Shown one piece after another: positions 1 through 10,725 of a stretch of 64,000 nt of DNA. Below the pieces are notes generated by a model. It saw only the letters and a list, made by a program, of their open reading frames with translations. It did no database searches and was not told the DNA's origin. Numbering within the stretch: position 1 is the first letter of the stretch; each line of letters starts with the position of its first letter. This DNA comes from Hymenolepis diminuta. Taxonomy: Eukaryota > Platyhelminthes > Cestoda > Cyclophyllidea > Hymenolepididae. A program made the position numbers and the translations under genes. Location of the stretch: positions 6,092,269-6,156,268 of the forward strand of contig CAADRB010000002.1 in NCBI GenBank assembly GCA_900708905.1. Reading direction: 5' to 3'.

Positions 1-460
1 CTCGTTCTTTTTCGGCATTAACCGATACAACTTATTATTTCAGTTCCTAAATAATGGATTAGGGTTGAAATAATGCGACAAACAATGTTACTTCATATGA
101 ATTTGATCATATTTAGTGGATGGATATGTATGTATAGTTAATTCAGAATCTTAAAAAAAAACAATTCCTACCCATCAACACGTAGGGTGATGGCATTTTA
201 AAAACCCAAAATCATATTCCGCATTATAGAAACATAATATTCGAAACCATCCAAAAATCATGCATCGAAAATTATAATCTTTCGTTTTTTTAATAATAGG
301 TGAAAGTACGTTTGGTCTTATATAAGGTAAATAACGAGTCATACAACCGAGAAAAATCTTTTTTGTATGAAAAATGGACAAAATTAAATCAGAATTTTAT
401 ATCACATTGTACAATTCATAGCAAAAAATAGAACATGAACCATACGAAGACGGATGAGTA

Positions 461-963
461 TTACTCAGAGTTATTTCTGTAGACAGCAGTTATATAACCA
501 CCTGATTGCGTGATCAAAATTCGACTAGAATGATACTTAATTAAAAGACAAGGGAATTACCTCCTTTCTCGCTCCAGAACAACCACAGGTGGTTTTTCAC
601 CTTCTGCATCAGTAACGAGTTGAGCATGCCGATAGATAGCGGAGAGTAATTTAGAAGCCTCAACTGAACATTTTCCGATTGTTGACAAAGGCAGGCCAGT
701 TGAATCTAAACACTGGATAGCTGTATCCTTCCCTTGAGCAAAGCTGGAAATTAATAATAAGCATCAAATTAAGCAAGATAATATAAAGTACTGAGAAGAC
801 CTGTTACACTAACTGTGTGAAGAAATAGTATCATTAATTAGATGATCTTATGGAATAGGCAATTTACAGAATTCACTAAAGTAAATCGAAAGATCAGACA
901 ACATTACTAAAAGAAATTAATTTCTTACGTTTGTTCTAACTGCTTCTTCAGCTCCTCTTCCAT
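461..963 (-). CDS. LAMTOR5: Ragulator complex protein LAMTOR5 (HBXIP-like), complete
   Basis: Three exons on the minus strand: 929-963, 561-743 and 461-524, joined by GT..AG introns with consistent phases (2 and 2). They give a 93-residue protein; human LAMTOR5 is 91. It starts MEEELKKQLEQT. The middle exon carries the roadblock-fold segment with CLDSTGLPL, a variable helix, then PPVVVLE. The last exon reads ILITQSGGYITAVY and ends in TAA. This order matches the human protein (LCTDSQGLNL .. IPVVCLE .. IMIQKHDGITVAVH, from memory). In the family it is a small scaffold subunit of the lysosomal Ragulator complex that recruits Rag GTPases and mTORC1. It lies head-to-head with the OS-9-like gene, 2.6 kb away. 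Identification rests on remembered family sequence, but length, order and splice phases all agree. Confidence 0.88.
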
Positions 964-1551
964 CCCGATTCCATAAACACCCTAATATTTTTATGTGCTC
1001 GCCTTCAGTGTGAAGGTATTAAACGCTGCGTATTTTCAATTGAAATTTATGATTTCTTTCGACTATGGGACGTCTTTTTACTCTTAAAATAGCATTTTTA
1101 AAATACACTATAGGTGTTGTTTATTCGCGACTTTAACAGAGCAAAACCATTCACAAAATTTCGAGATATACTGTCATATTAAATAGTAATTCATATTCAA
1201 TGTATTGCCGTATTCAATAGTTATTAAAGCTTTAAGAAAATTAAATAATTGTAAAGAAAAGCCCGTTATTGGGACGAACGAGATATTTCGCGTTTATTTT
1301 TATTTCTTGCTACTAAAATCCCTGATTAAACGAACAGAGCTATTGTTTTCACTTACAACTATATAAGAGCAATTAAAAACGTGAATAAGATTCCGTAATT
1401 TATGTCTGCAATTTATTTGAAATAAACTGATGGTAAATCAGTAAAAAACCACTGTCTTACACTTTAAGATAAATCTCTCAATAAACTTAATATTTCTTCT
1501 TATGAATGTTGAGATTTATCAGTAAGAAACCATGTCCTAGTAAATCATGTG

Positions 1552-1734
1552 TTATTTTTCAAAATATCGAATATTGGCTTCTATTCTTCTCTTAATACTT
1601 GCTATTTTTTTACCAAATATATAAGTGAGAGTATCGACGAAAGTGACCAAAATTTGACTTTCACTAATGTCTATGGTTTGGCCAATTTTTGCCTCTAAAT
1701 ACTGAAACAAGTGCAATATTGCTTCGAAGAGCAA
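1552..1734 (-). CDS. Uncharacterised small ORF, 60 residues, possible exon
   Basis: An ATG-to-stop frame of 60 codons with a helix-like composition, including ILVTFVDTLTYIFGKKIASI and ending RYFEK. A potential 3' splice site (TTGTTTCAG) sits inside it, just before the codons for YLEAKIGQTIDI, so the real coding piece could be a terminal exon rather than the whole ORF. I do not recognise it, and chance is a fair explanation at this length and base composition. Confidence 0.2.
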   Translation of the reverse strand: MLFEAILHLFQYLEAKIGQTIDISESQILVTFVDTLTYIFGKKIASIKRRIEANIRYFEK

Positions 1735-2060
1735 TTTTGAATTAGGGTTTTAAAATAGTCGAAATCATAGCTAAACGTTTAAAATAATTCTTGCAGACAA
1801 CGGATGCCAAAATGAATATCAGTGTTCACATCTGAAAGAATTTTTTAACTTGATTGAAATAATCTATTTTTAAATTCGACTATATTATTACACCTTCTTA
1901 CCATTTACAAGAGCATGATGATCTAACTAAAATATGCCCATTCATTTTGATGAATATCTACAGTGGAATCATTTCATAAAAACACTGTAAGTCTTAATGC
2001 GTTTAGTAATTTTAATGCAACGTGCTGCTGTGATAACGTGAAAAGATCTATCAATGCCAT

Positions 2061-2358
2061 ATCGATCGAATAGATGAAATATGTCGAGTCACTCATGTCG
2101 CCGGATCAGTTCGGAGGTGACTGACAAGCCACTCCCATTTATTAACAAGTAAATTAGGTTAATATACAAAACATTTCTTCCTTAGACGTCAGTCATATCT
2201 CGTTGCCTTAGTCTCGGCGGGATGATAGACACTCGTTTAGGTATCTATGTGCGAACACAAACACACAGTGGGACAGCCTGTGGACACTGTAGTGAAGATC
2301 TTATCGTCAGTCAGTCATTTCTAATCGCTAGATGATGATAGACATTTGCTGGCCATAA
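2061..2358 (+). repeat. Dispersed repeat family R1, copy A
   Basis: This stretch matches, in reverse complement, the segment at 22490-22769 over nearly its whole length. Shared blocks include ATCGAATAGATG near the left edge, CATTTCTTC in the middle, and GGTATCTATGT and CCTGTGGACACT to the right. Divergence and small indels show an old pair. No coding potential is evident. Copy B has a TATA-like run (ATTTATTTATATAC), so a solo LTR or a non-autonomous element is possible. Confidence 0.7.
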
Positions 2359-3568
2359 CAGCTGCCCATTGATATTCATATGGAAATGGTTTTAGTCTAT
2401 TGCTAATCGCCTTACAAAAGATTCGAATATAATGAGGGGTTTTTCCGTATTACTAGTTACAGCAATTTAAGGGTAATTAATGAATAAAAGCCATAGTAAA
2501 TAGCACAGCTTCTAGAAAGAGTAGATTATATAATCTACCGCATTTACGATTACTAATAAATAAATGCAAAACAAAATTAGGGCAATTAAAGATTTGAAAA
2601 CTAAACAATTTGCATTGAGATAAATCCGAAAAGGCATTACGCCTAATTCGGTCATAATATATTCTAAGTGTTTTGATCTAATGCTTGTGCGAAATTAGTA
2701 TTACTTGATAAACGAATGTAAGGGCTATTAGAAATTTAGTTCCCTACTTTGATGAAAATGTGTCAGCAAATATTTTGGGACACCATTTACGATTTTAAGC
2801 TCCAGGGCATGAAGACCATTGAGTCTTGCAGTTTCTGGCGATTAATGAGAGTAACGATTTGAGAGAGACCCTAAATGACCAGCATTACAATAATCCTTTA
2901 AATCTATTTTAACTTCTTTTGTGAACGTTGATTTATAACAAAAAATTTTTCCTTCTCGTTTTTGCGAGTAAATGTTTCACAGGACGTTTAAGCTATCCAG
3001 AACAATCTTTAATTTACGTGAGGTTACTGTATAAGATTAATTTCAAATTTATCTTGTTCTAGTACCAGAGAATGTCTGAAAAAGGGAGTGAACATTTAGT
3101 ACATAAATAAGTGAAAAACTTCATCCTAAACAGAAAATGAAAACACACGAGATTCCTTAAATTATAATGATTTCGTGCAGATGCGTAATTTGATCACCCA
3201 ATTACAAAGTTAATGAGGTATTTACTGAGCATTTTGCTAACTAATAGATAATATTGTCATAACTGTACAAATATAAAACGAGAACATAATTATTAAACAT
3301 TATATTAAAAATGGGCACATTCATTTACTTTGGTTCAGTTATTGGCGATATCCACCTCAGATAATAAAATAAACATTTTATTTCTATTACAGTTAAATTT
3401 ATGGAAAATATTTGATGCCTACTGTACATTTAAAATGAAATTTACGAAATATCTTGTAACCAAACAGGACGGCACAGCGCTATATATAGAAATGACCTTA
3501 ACTTCTTGCTTAAGGTTATTATTACCATTGGCTTCTACAGCTTTACCGAGTTGTTCTCATTTGAGAAA

Positions 3569-6500
3569 ATGTTCCTCTGTAATTTTGTGATTCGAACACT
3601 TCTATTCACGTTAATTGTGGGAGATGCAGATTTACCGCTGTATAATATTCATATCAAAGACGAACCCATCCAATTATCATCGGTAATTTTCTATTGACTC
3701 ACTTATTCTCATTAGGTTGAAGGAAATCACCTTGAAGTTGTTTCTCTTAATGGCCAACAATTCAGTTGCATCATTCCCGATATTGTCATACAAAATGATC
3801 AATCTGATCTCCCTGTTAGAAATATATCCGAATATATTAAAAGTGTTTTCAATACATGGAACACGTCTAACTGTCTTACCTGGGTATGCATTTGTCATTT
3901 CACTTGTCTATTCAAATAGTTTCATGGTTGGTGGACGTATAAGGTATGTATAGGCCAAGAAGTCACTCAATATCATGATGAACATGGCGCCATTACGTTA
4001 TCCTCATCTCTTGGGTTGTTTTCTAAGGACTACGATTGGTCTATCGCTGAGCAATCAGTAAGTTTCTTTTTTCGGGTGAATTTTGAACTTTTATAGGATC
4101 CACAAGTTAGTGGGAGATACCACAGTCAATTTTATGATCACGGATCCATCTGCGATGTTACAGGCAAACCACGAAGCACAGAGCTTCGATATGTTTGCAA
4201 TTTCATGGCAGCAAATCCAGTTATTACCGAGTTGGCAGAAATAGCGACTTGTAGTTATGTATTAACAATCGCTTCTGTAGATCTCTGTGTTGTTCCTGCC
4301 TTAATGCCCAAAAAGGAGATTGAACCAAGCAGAATTGTTTGCTCCCCGGCACTGTCTGATGCATCCTACCTCAAATACGATAATGGTATTTCTCTGCTTC
4401 TCTTAATTATATTTTAGCTAAAAAGGAACAACTTGAAAGACAGAAGAGACTTAAAGAAGAACTCCTTTATCAGGCAATGTTGCCTCTGTTACCTGCAAAA
4501 CGTCGTGCTGCACGAGAAAAACTGTTCAGTTCACATCGAAGCTATCAAGTAAAGCAACGTACGGCGATTATTTATTTTCTTATTTAGAAACGTGTAGAAC
4601 GTGAAAACTTGCGAAAAGCTAAAAGGCTTCGGAATAAATTCCTAACTTTCATGAGTCAAGTTGAAGATAATTTTGGAAAGGATCCTAATGAAGATTTGAT
4701 CCTTCAAAATTTCGGCACTGGTAGTGGGACTTTTTTCAGAATTTACTGTTGATGCTTTCTTTTTCAGAATCACTAATTCATTCGTTCAAAAGTATTATAC
4801 GATTCTTTTCACCTGGATTTGAAATTGAGGGTAAAAAGAATAGTTTTTACCATATTGTCATTATAGGTTCCATGGCAGTGAACCGACTGACTGCTCATAA
4901 TCAAACGGTTGAGATTGCTTATATTCTGTTAGGGGTAAGGGAATAGTTTTTCTTTATTTTTCATATTTTTAGCGAATGAGGAACTCCTTTGAGAACGCAA
5001 TTGCGGTGGGAGAAATTCCTAAGACATTGAGAATGTTGCGCCTTTACGTCCATCTTCTTAACAAACTAGAAAATATTAAATGTGAGTTTCTTCTCGTTAA
5101 CTGTTTCTTCGTAAAGGGGAGCTCAAGTGTGTTGCTTGAATTTGTGTATCTTGATCAGCTCAATGGAATTCAATATCTGAGCTTTTGCAGCCTTTTAGCA
5201 TCTGATAATTTGTGTCTAAATTAACCTCCACATTTCTAATGCGGTGGGTTTATGGATTGATACTCAAATATTTGTATTTTTGCAATTTTTCGTAATATTT
5301 TATGATATCATTATTCTTAGAATGTGTTAGTATTACTGGGAAGTGTGTATTTGACCTCTCAGATCTATCGCACTATTGAGTTTATGAGCGTTTCCTTATG
5401 GGTTAGTCAGTTTTGATATGATGGTGAAGTTTGAAACTCAGTATCTTTGTGGCCTTCTCTCGAAGTGATAAGCGTTTATTACTTCATATGGCTTTTTGTC
5501 AAACTCAGAGTGTTCTGGATGTCCTCCTTCTGTTTCTGAACTCTATGTTAAAACTGGCAAATAGATCCACTTTTAAACACAATCCACTTATTTATCTACC
5601 TATTATACGTGTGTAAGGTTAGTGGCTTGATACTGTGAACATCCCAGTTTACGGTAAGAATCCATAATCATTTTCTTAAACAACGAATTCATTTTTCTAC
5701 TTACCTGCCGTGTTGCAAGACAATTTTTATTGGTGTTTTTTGACATTTTTATTTGAAAGGCACTTCGTTATAACCAGAAAATTCAAGTTGTACTGCTTGT
5801 TAGGTAAATGCTTGATTCATCTATCCATAGCTTGTTCGATTCTCAGCTTTTTTTACACCCAATCCGATTGAAATTAAGAAATAATTTTTTTGATTTTTAT
5901 GCGCGCTTAATCGACTTTTAATATTTGATATTCAGGGTTATTTGCTCTTCGATAATTTTATGTTATTTTTTTCACTTTCCTAACAATCGTATTAGCATGT
6001 TTGATTTGTATTGCTATAATCGGCGACGAGAAAATAAGTTGTTCAATTTTTCATCGTGGAAAAGCATATTTAAACGTGTAATAGTAAGTAGTTCAATAAA
6101 GAATGAAGAGGAGGGATTGAAATGATGTTGGAAATTAAATTAGGCTGTCAGAAGAGTCCTACTTTATCTGAATTTTAGATTCCAGTTCCACAGTTACCCA
6201 ATGGATAGTCCACTGCATTGTGTTCCAAAATTTAAGTTTCATAAATCTTTCCCTTAATTACTGAACAATTTTTTTCCCGCCATATCCAGTGCTTATTTAC
6301 CAAATGCTTGGTTGGAATGATCTATTTCACCACTTCAACTAATTTTTTTAATGCCAGTAAAACAGGGAAATACTAGCTTACATGATTGTAACGTATTCTT
6401 ACATTTTTAGTCAGATGGAGCAGGTAAATGAGACTTGCATAAGCATTTTAAGCATAGCATAATTATTATAATTAACGCCAGGTGAACTGTAATATGTAGA

Positions 6501-8276
6501 AATAGAAATCTGAGTATTGGCAATTTTAACAAATATTGTATCTGATGCCCTTGTTTCAAGCCACCCGCCAGATCCGTCGATGTGAGACAGAAGACGAGCT
6601 TGACTGAGGCGACGAAGGTGACCTAATCACCCTTCATTTACAAAACCTGCTTAGGCACAACATGGAAATTGAAAAGAATGGTCAGAAATAAAATGTAGGG
6701 AATGTGATCAGGGTAGAACGTCTTATTTAAGGCAAGATGGAATGAAAAAAGTAAGTAATAAAGGCATACCAATTATCTTTTGAGAGAGGGAGCGGCTATT
6801 TTACCACAGTGGCTACTTTCATCTCTTGCAATATGGGAGTGTAGGTGTGTATATATTAGATCCTAGCTCCTCATTGGTCCACCGTACCCCCTTGTTGTTC
6901 TGCATATTGGCTAGTGCTTCTCAATTCGCTGGCGAGGTTGGCACCTTAGTCTACTTTCGACTAAATTATTAGGCTATGCTATCTATTGGATACTCACTGA
7001 ACCAACGTAATGACCAAATATTTCTAATTTTGTTAGATCCTTTTTTTCAATATTCATGCCTCTATTGTGGCTGCCGTTATTTAAGGATCCTGTCCTTTCT
7101 GATCTAAAAGCTAATTTAATTTTCATATATAGCTACTAAAGGTCTAACCAGATTAAGACAATCCCTTGACAACTATCATCCTCGAACACCCTATCGGCGA
7201 TTCTCCCCAACGGACAAATTCCACGAGTTTCTCCACTCTCGAAAGGTCATCTCTGAACGAGGAATGTTTGATTCACTCAATTCGACAATTGAAATCTCCA
7301 GTTAGTTATCTCTCGTCCTGTGTGTTCTATGCAAAATCTTATTTTAAAAAATGCTTTACCTCTCCTTTAGGAAATACTCTCAAGTTTATGCATCTGCAAA
7401 TGTATATGACAACACTCATTGGAGAAGACTTTGAAAACAGACCACCGGTTAAGCTGAAGTTTGACGAGATGATGCAAGGTCTGGAGAGTAACACGGATTC
7501 TGCCAAGCAGACGATCAAAATACTTCAAGAAGCCCTGCTTTCACCAAAAATACAGTCTGCACTCAAGTTCTTTCCTACTGGTGGACAGAAAAGTGATGTT
7601 GTTGTCAAGGCCTCGTTTCAAAATATCGAGCAAAACACGATGGCCTTGGTAATATCGGTAAGTTATTGGACTCATGGAAATAAGATATATTGAATCAAAG
7701 TCATTTTTGATATATTTGTTAACTGAAGAAAGGTATACTCTTGAAAAACTCGCATTCTACCATGTTGACAAGAATTTCCTCACATTACTTTTCGGGCACC
7801 GATGAGGATTAATCTCGAGACCTCAGATATAACAGACTTGTCCGTTTACCATTATACCGCTGGCGGACAGTTTGTTGAAAGTTATAATTGTTACTCATGA
7901 CAAGTAATCAAGTTAAGACATCTAAATTAGAGGAATAGTAAAATAGATCAATAAGGGTAGCAAAGTGTGAGGGAAGGTCGATTAGACAATGGGAATGAAA
8001 TTCATCATTCCATCATCATTTTCCATCAGGTTATCCAATTTTCACACAATAAGCTTAGTTCTAATGTTTTAAGTTTTGAATCTCTTAATTTGACCACTAG
8101 GCTCAGAATCTAGCTCGAATATTCGTAATTTGTGGCGACATGTACAATTGCCTCCAAATCAGATCATTTTTATTGATAACAAGTGTATTTTTTTCTCGTT
8201 TTAGATTGGGGATGAAAGTGCATCGAGTTATGAGGAGAATGCCAAAAACTACAAAGTTAAAATAAATGTGGACTAA
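3569..8276 (+). CDS. OS-9/erlectin-like ER lectin with MRH domain
   Basis: Exons: 3569-3682, 3716-3883, 3920-4057, 4097-4385, 4418-4548, 4588-4720, 4768-4830, 4867-4934, 4973-5081, then 7133-7300, 7371-7657 and 8205-8276 (579 residues). All junction phases fit. Residues 1-20 form a signal peptide. The mannose-6-phosphate receptor homology domain (about 57-205) has GWWTY (97-101), Q111 in VTQYH, YDHGSICD, R171 before YVC, and E188 with Y194 in CSYVLTI, matching OS-9 sugar-binding positions in order. A Lys/Arg-rich helical stretch follows. In the family these are ER-lumen lectins that deliver misfolded glycoproteins to the HRD1 ubiquitin ligase. A TTTCTACAG acceptor 29 nt before the ATG could be a trans-splice site. 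The join across the 2.05-kb intron (5082-7132) is phase-compatible but inferred. Otherwise the gene stops at 5139 (after a 35-nt intron) or 5224, and the last three exons belong to another gene. Confidence 0.72.
5082..7132 (+). other. Long putative intron of the OS-9-like gene
   Basis: Bounded by GTGAGT at 5082 and an AG at 7131-7132. No coding block was recognised. A segment near 6550-6660 (AAGCCACCCGCCAGATC) weakly resembles part of repeat family R1. If the intron assignment is wrong, this is the 3' flank of a shorter gene plus intergenic DNA. Confidence 0.4.
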
Positions 8277-8541
8277 TTTTCGAGATGTTTTTGTGTGATT
8301 CATTCCTTTATTGTTTTTTTTTGCTTATATATTTTTCATTGACTATTTCCGTTCGTGGAATTTGTAATGAGTTGGTAAAAGTTTTTACCCTGGAATTATG
8401 TCTTCTCACAGTTGCTTGGTTTGATAATGTTGCAGTTTTATAGTTTGCTTTGTTGTCCACTTTACAGAGCTACAATTTCATAGACTCTAGGACAGTGAAG
8501 AGAAAAGTCTTGTAGCCCATACCTTGGTTCTTTATTGAGAA

Positions 8542-8547
8542 AATAAA
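8542..8547 (+). terminator. Candidate poly(A) signal AATAAA
   Basis: A canonical AATAAA about 265 nt downstream of the stop at 8276, in the sense direction of the OS-9-like gene. Confidence 0.45.
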
Positions 8548-9469
8548 CGTACTTATATAGAGTTGGATATGGGATAAACAATTTATGACTGGTTGACCAA
8601 TATCATCAGTGGTGGGTTCTTTACTGGTGGTCTTGTATATCCAAGTCTGCGCGCAGAAGTCTAAAAATCAATAGTTCAGTACATGAAGAATAAGCTGATG
8701 GGTGCACTCCTAGTGTACTCGATCTAGCGCACCTGAAATATTCTATTTGACTTCCTAAGAGATGGTTACAGTTGACTATATGCAAAGGAGAGACTCTGCT
8801 CTTAATGACTGACGAAGTTTACGTAATGGCTCTGTGTTAATTTATTGTCTATGTGGAAGGCTAGAATAGTTCTGTGATGCTGTTCAGTAAATGTTCTACT
8901 TAATTATTACAGTAGCATCACTTAACAAAGACACTCGTAAACGTCTGTTCAGGTTTAATTTGAGTCCAGTGAGATGATGATTTTTCAGAATAAGTGATAT
9001 AAATTATAGGTTCGTGTAGACCAGCTCCACATATTTGATGAATAACTCAAGTTTAACTGATGAAGTTTATTTGTTAATGCCTGTTAATCAATCTGTTTTC
9101 ACCTTTTTATAGATGTTTAAAGCCATGACAAGAGGATAGTGCTTACATTAGCAACGACGACCGTTGTACTGGGTGTTCCAGTTTGAATATATATCACGAT
9201 TTCAATAGGTTAAAATGTGCACTCTGATCATTCAGCATGGATGCATAAATTGCTAACAGCTAATTTAACTCACATAATTCGTTTTTGAGGGGATTAATCT
9301 TGAGAAGAGGGATACTTCCCAATGGTTCTACAGATAAATTTTTGCTTATTATGCCGTCACAGAGTATGATTATTTGTGAAGCAAGATGAATCAATGAATG
9401 AACTTTGCAGTATTTGATGTGGATTTTGAACGGATGACTGAGTTGGAGTAATTGGCTCGAATTTTATAC

Positions 9470-9680
9470 TAAATAGTATTAAATATAATATTTATTATAT
9501 TTAATATAGTAGTATATTAAACAATATTGTTTAATTTAATATTACATTAAATAATAATATATTAACATAATACAATAATAAAATAAATATTATTCTACAT
9601 TAAATAATTTTTAATTAATATGTTAAATAATATTATTAATAATATATTAATATACTGATAATAATAAAATATCAGTATTT
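9470..9680. repeat. AT-only low-complexity island
   Basis: About 200 bp made almost wholly of A and T, built from shuffled TTAATA, AATATT and ATATTA words with many overlapping palindromes. It has no fixed period and sits in intergenic DNA. Confidence 0.85.
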
Positions 9681-10614
9681 TCCAAGTGTAAAAATGCTCA
9701 AACGAAAGTATTAGTGGTAAGAGGGATCTTTTTTACAAAAATTTTGTCTTCTATCTACCATTTTTCAATTTGGTGGCCCGTATACGGGCATAAGAGGGTG
9801 TTTCCATCAGCCTTAGAACATTAAATTGTGTTTAAAGTGGTTTGGTTTGCCACTGCTTCTTGTAAATTTCTGATTTTTATTATCTTGACGTATTGTTGAG
9901 ACTTTGCGATAAGAATATGAAACTGCTATTTGAGCTAATTAAGGAAGATAATAGTTTTTCTATTTCTGTTTCAGATGAAGTAAAAAATTGTCTTTACTTT
10001 TTGCTTTAGTCGATTGATGCATTCTCATAAAAGGCAGCTTACCTGTGTTATTGTATTGACTGCTGTCGTAATTGAATTGGATCAATAGATGATTAAAACC
10101 GATAGTAGAATATAATATTCATGGAACTTTTGTTTCAAAATAAAGAGTAAGTAAGCTTGAAGGTAAGGATGTGGCGTTAGTAGTGACGAAATCCTGCTCA
10201 TTAATTTTCCTTTATTTTTTTTCGCCAAGTGAGGAATTTAAGTTAATGAAATTGTTACTGAAGTATTGTATTGGTGTGAATTTTCGTGATTGTATTTAAA
10301 TGGGATCTATAAACAGAAGGCATACAACTAGCAGACCACACATCTGGAAATTAATGTCTTTTGAATTGCAAAATTTTCCATTCGACTCTGATCAAACAAA
10401 TCTTAGGCTTCGCGAATCATTTTACAGACTAGTAAATGGTAAATATACCATTTACACCGTCCCATTGTTATTTCATTTGTCTATGTGTCGTTAATTCGTC
10501 ACAAAGTTCAACATTTATGGTGTGTGCAATATTATAGTTCAAAAAGTGAACAACAAAAGTAGTTCAGATAAGAGAGAGCAAGCCCTATGACATCTAGATG
10601 TTTAATCAAACCGT

Positions 10615-10635
10615 CGGTGAGTGTAACATTCACCG
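10615..10635. other. Short perfect-arm hairpin upstream of galactose mutarotase
   Basis: CGGTGA is followed nine bases later by its reverse complement TCACCG. The inner bases also pair except one G/T position. It lies about 90 bp before the start codon. It could be chance or a transcribed 5' leader stem. Confidence 0.35.
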
Positions 10636-10725
10636 ATTGACCAATCACCGCTCACCCAACTTCTAATTGGTTCTACACTCAAAGTAAATCATAGGCCTCA
10701 CGAGTACAGAGCGCATTCGTATCCA

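Larger units (their letters stand above)
964..3568. other. Intergenic region between two divergent genes
   Basis: No convincing gene. It holds repeat family R1 copy A (2061-2358) and one small minus-strand ORF (1552-1734), both listed separately. The remainder is AT-rich sequence in which I see nothing else. Confidence 0.6.
8277..10725. other. Intergenic region, OS-9-like gene to galactose mutarotase
   Basis: Apart from a poly(A) signal (8542-8547), a low-complexity AT island (9470-9680) and a short hairpin (10615-10635), I see no gene-like structure. Confidence 0.6.
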
